Assembly (NCBI GenBank): GCA_045107005.1
Contig: JBGCFP010000174.1
Span: 1 to 7,564, forward strand
Length of the DNA stretch: 7,564 nt
From: JBCCMA01 sp045107005
GTDB lineage: Bacteria; Pseudomonadota; Gammaproteobacteria; Steroidobacterales; JBCCMA01
Direction: 5' to 3'
The translations under genes and the position numbers were made by a program. The notes beneath the pieces are model-generated. The model had not been told where the DNA came from and searched no databases. It worked only from the letters and a program-made list of their open reading frames with translations. Below are positions 6,653 through 7,564 of the stretch, one piece after another; position 1 is the first letter of the stretch; the number at the start of each line of letters is the position of its first letter.

Positions 6653-6772
6653 GGGTTGCATGGGTCAGGTGTCGGCCTTGATATCACCAGACAGGTTGCG
6701 ATCGCGCACGGCGGATCGGTGTCGATTACTGATGTCGTCCCGCACGGCGCGCGGGTTGCATTAACTTTTTGA
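6653..6772 (+). pseudogene. 3' relic of a sensor histidine kinase (HATPase_c end)
   Basis: Reading from 6653 to TGA at 6770-6772 gives about 39 codons that match the end of a histidine-kinase ATPase domain. The G2-box pattern GSGVGLDI is followed by RQVAIAHGG, a strand SVSITDVV, and PHGARVALTF just before the stop. In intact kinases of the two-component family this is the last ~40 residues, after the H, N and G1 boxes. Those boxes are absent here: a TAA stands immediately upstream at 6650-6652, and nothing in 6277-6649 reads as a dimerisation domain or N box. It is therefore a truncated relic, not a gene. It converges on the minus-strand gene at 6841, and no partner response regulator lies in the window. 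Confidence 0.75.
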
Positions 6773-6840
6773 GTCGACCTCCAGATGGCGCGGTAAAACG
6801 TTGCGCTCGCGCCCGATTCCGTCACACCGGCGCGCGACCG

Positions 6841-7564
6841 CTAGCCTTCGAAAAGAGGCTCAGCTCGACAGGCGGAGAGCGTTTCGCGCTCGGTGAGGTC
6901 TGGAAGCTCAATCGACTGATCGTCCGGATCAACAATCACCGAGCCGAAGAAATCGCCGACGAACGCCACCCGAACCCGGCGGCCACTGCGCTCCAGAATG
7001 TCGCCCTGAGACGCGAAGAAAACCGGCATGCGACCTTGGGGTCTGAACAGTTCTTCGTCGTTTATGTGCTCAGCGTCTCTATCGCGTTGGTACGCGCCTT
7101 CCATCGCGAGCTTGAAGATTTCCATGGACTCGGCTGCCGCGCACTCGTAGAAACGTTTCAAGTTGGCGCGGTCGTCGTCCAGCCAGAAGCCCAGGTTGCT
7201 CTGACCCACGGGCTGGGAATACACGGCGGCTTGTGCGCGAAATTTGCTCGGGAACGCCGGATGAGGGTTATTGCGGTACTTCAGTGTCGTCCTTACTGAG
7301 ACCTGACCCGATGCCGCAATCAGCGACGGCCGAACGTGCATCTCGATGCGAAAGTCCTCCTGGATCGAACGGCGCTGTGCGCGTTGTTCGCTGGTGACTT
7401 CCCGATAGTCCGGCGTGCCCTCGGGCAGTTCGTCGGCCAGCGGCACGGGCACGACCTGCGTAACGTTAGGCCAAAGTGTCTCTCGCAGCGCGGCGCTGAA
7501 CGCGTCGTCCAACTGCGCACCGTAGCGCGGAGCCGATAACGCCAGATCGTAGTCGTCCAGCACC
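6841..7564 (-). CDS. Hypothetical protein, 5' end outside the window
   Basis: The reading frame is open from the window edge to the stop at 6841-6843, giving 240 visible residues. A GTG at 7563-7561 is the first codon seen, but it is probably an internal Val because the frame continues to the edge and no ribosome binding site can be seen. I do not recognise the family. The visible part starts with DDYDLALSAPRYG, has a moderately charged middle with alternating hydrophobic residues (RIEMHVRPSLIAASG, then QVSVRTTLKYR) suggesting beta strands, and a helix-like stretch around FYECAAAESMEIFKLAMEGA. A late beta hairpin (GRRVRVAFVGDFFGSVIVDP) precedes an acidic tail. No membrane segment is seen in this part, and an N-terminal signal cannot be judged. 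Composition resembles the rest of the window and the frame is long and clean, so it is a real gene. I see no clear terminator in 6773-6840. Confidence 0.75.
   Translation of the reverse strand, partial: VLDDYDLALSAPRYGAQLDDAFSAALRETLWPNVTQVVPVPLADELPEGTPDYREVTSEQRAQRRSIQEDFRIEMHVRPSLIAASGQVSVRTTLKYRNNPHPAFPSKFRAQAAVYSQPVGQSNLGFWLDDDRANLKRFYECAAAESMEIFKLAMEGAYQRDRDAEHINDEELFRPQGRMPVFFASQGDILERSGRRVRVAFVGDFFGSVIVDPDDQSIELPDLTERETLSACRAEPLFEG

Noticed and set aside
6734..6770. Hairpin CCCGC/GCGGG with a downstream T run near the kinase relic, as a possible terminator
   Set aside because: The T run starts about ten bases after a stem of only five pairs, and the bases are explained as kinase coding sequence.
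1..7564. CRISPR array, tRNA or rRNA genes, integrase or transposase gene
   Set aside because: I looked for short regular direct repeats with spacers, tRNA-like cloverleaf arms with CCA ends, and DDE, tyrosine or serine recombinase motifs. None was seen.

Overview
The window is GC-rich bacterial DNA (roughly 57-60 % by eye). It most resembles a gammaproteobacterium of the free-living, accessory-rich kind. That assignment is an inference from gene content: a YhhW-type pirin, a histidine-kinase tail, and a large exported protein carrying PKD, thrombospondin type-3 and dockerin-like calcium modules. No ribosomal or other phylogenetic marker is present.

Layout from left to right. Bases 1-332 (+) are the decayed 3' part of a pirin/quercetinase-family gene. 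It has lost about 80 internal codons, its frame and two metal ligands. Bases 451-488 are a strong intrinsic terminator for the minus strand. Bases 541-5160 (-) are one very large gene for a secreted protein of about 1,539 residues. It has a signal peptide, three PKD domains, a thrombospondin type-3 calcium segment, a dockerin-like pair of calcium loops, an 'NW' entry module, and then a long Asn/Thr-rich beta-repeat region with a period of 186-187 residues. It fills more than 60 % of the window.

Bases 5161-5676 are non-coding and hold a 109-bp element bounded by perfect 14-bp inverted repeats, plus a small palindrome. Bases 5677-6276 (+) encode a 199-residue zinc metallopeptidase that looks like family M91 (NleD/HopH1-type effector proteases), standing alone as a bare catalytic domain. 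Bases 6277-6840 are mostly non-coding, with an AT-rich palindrome and, near the end, the recognisable last ~40 codons of a histidine kinase behind a stop codon. Bases 6841-7564 (-) are the 3' part of an unrecognised gene that runs off the window.

The genes do not form an operon. Strands alternate, the gaps are long, and two of the five protein-coding units are broken relics. This is the look of an accessory or decaying segment. The two items that deserve attention are the giant repeat protein, with its calcium modules in mid-chain, and the orphan M91-like protease next to a possible miniature inverted-repeat element.
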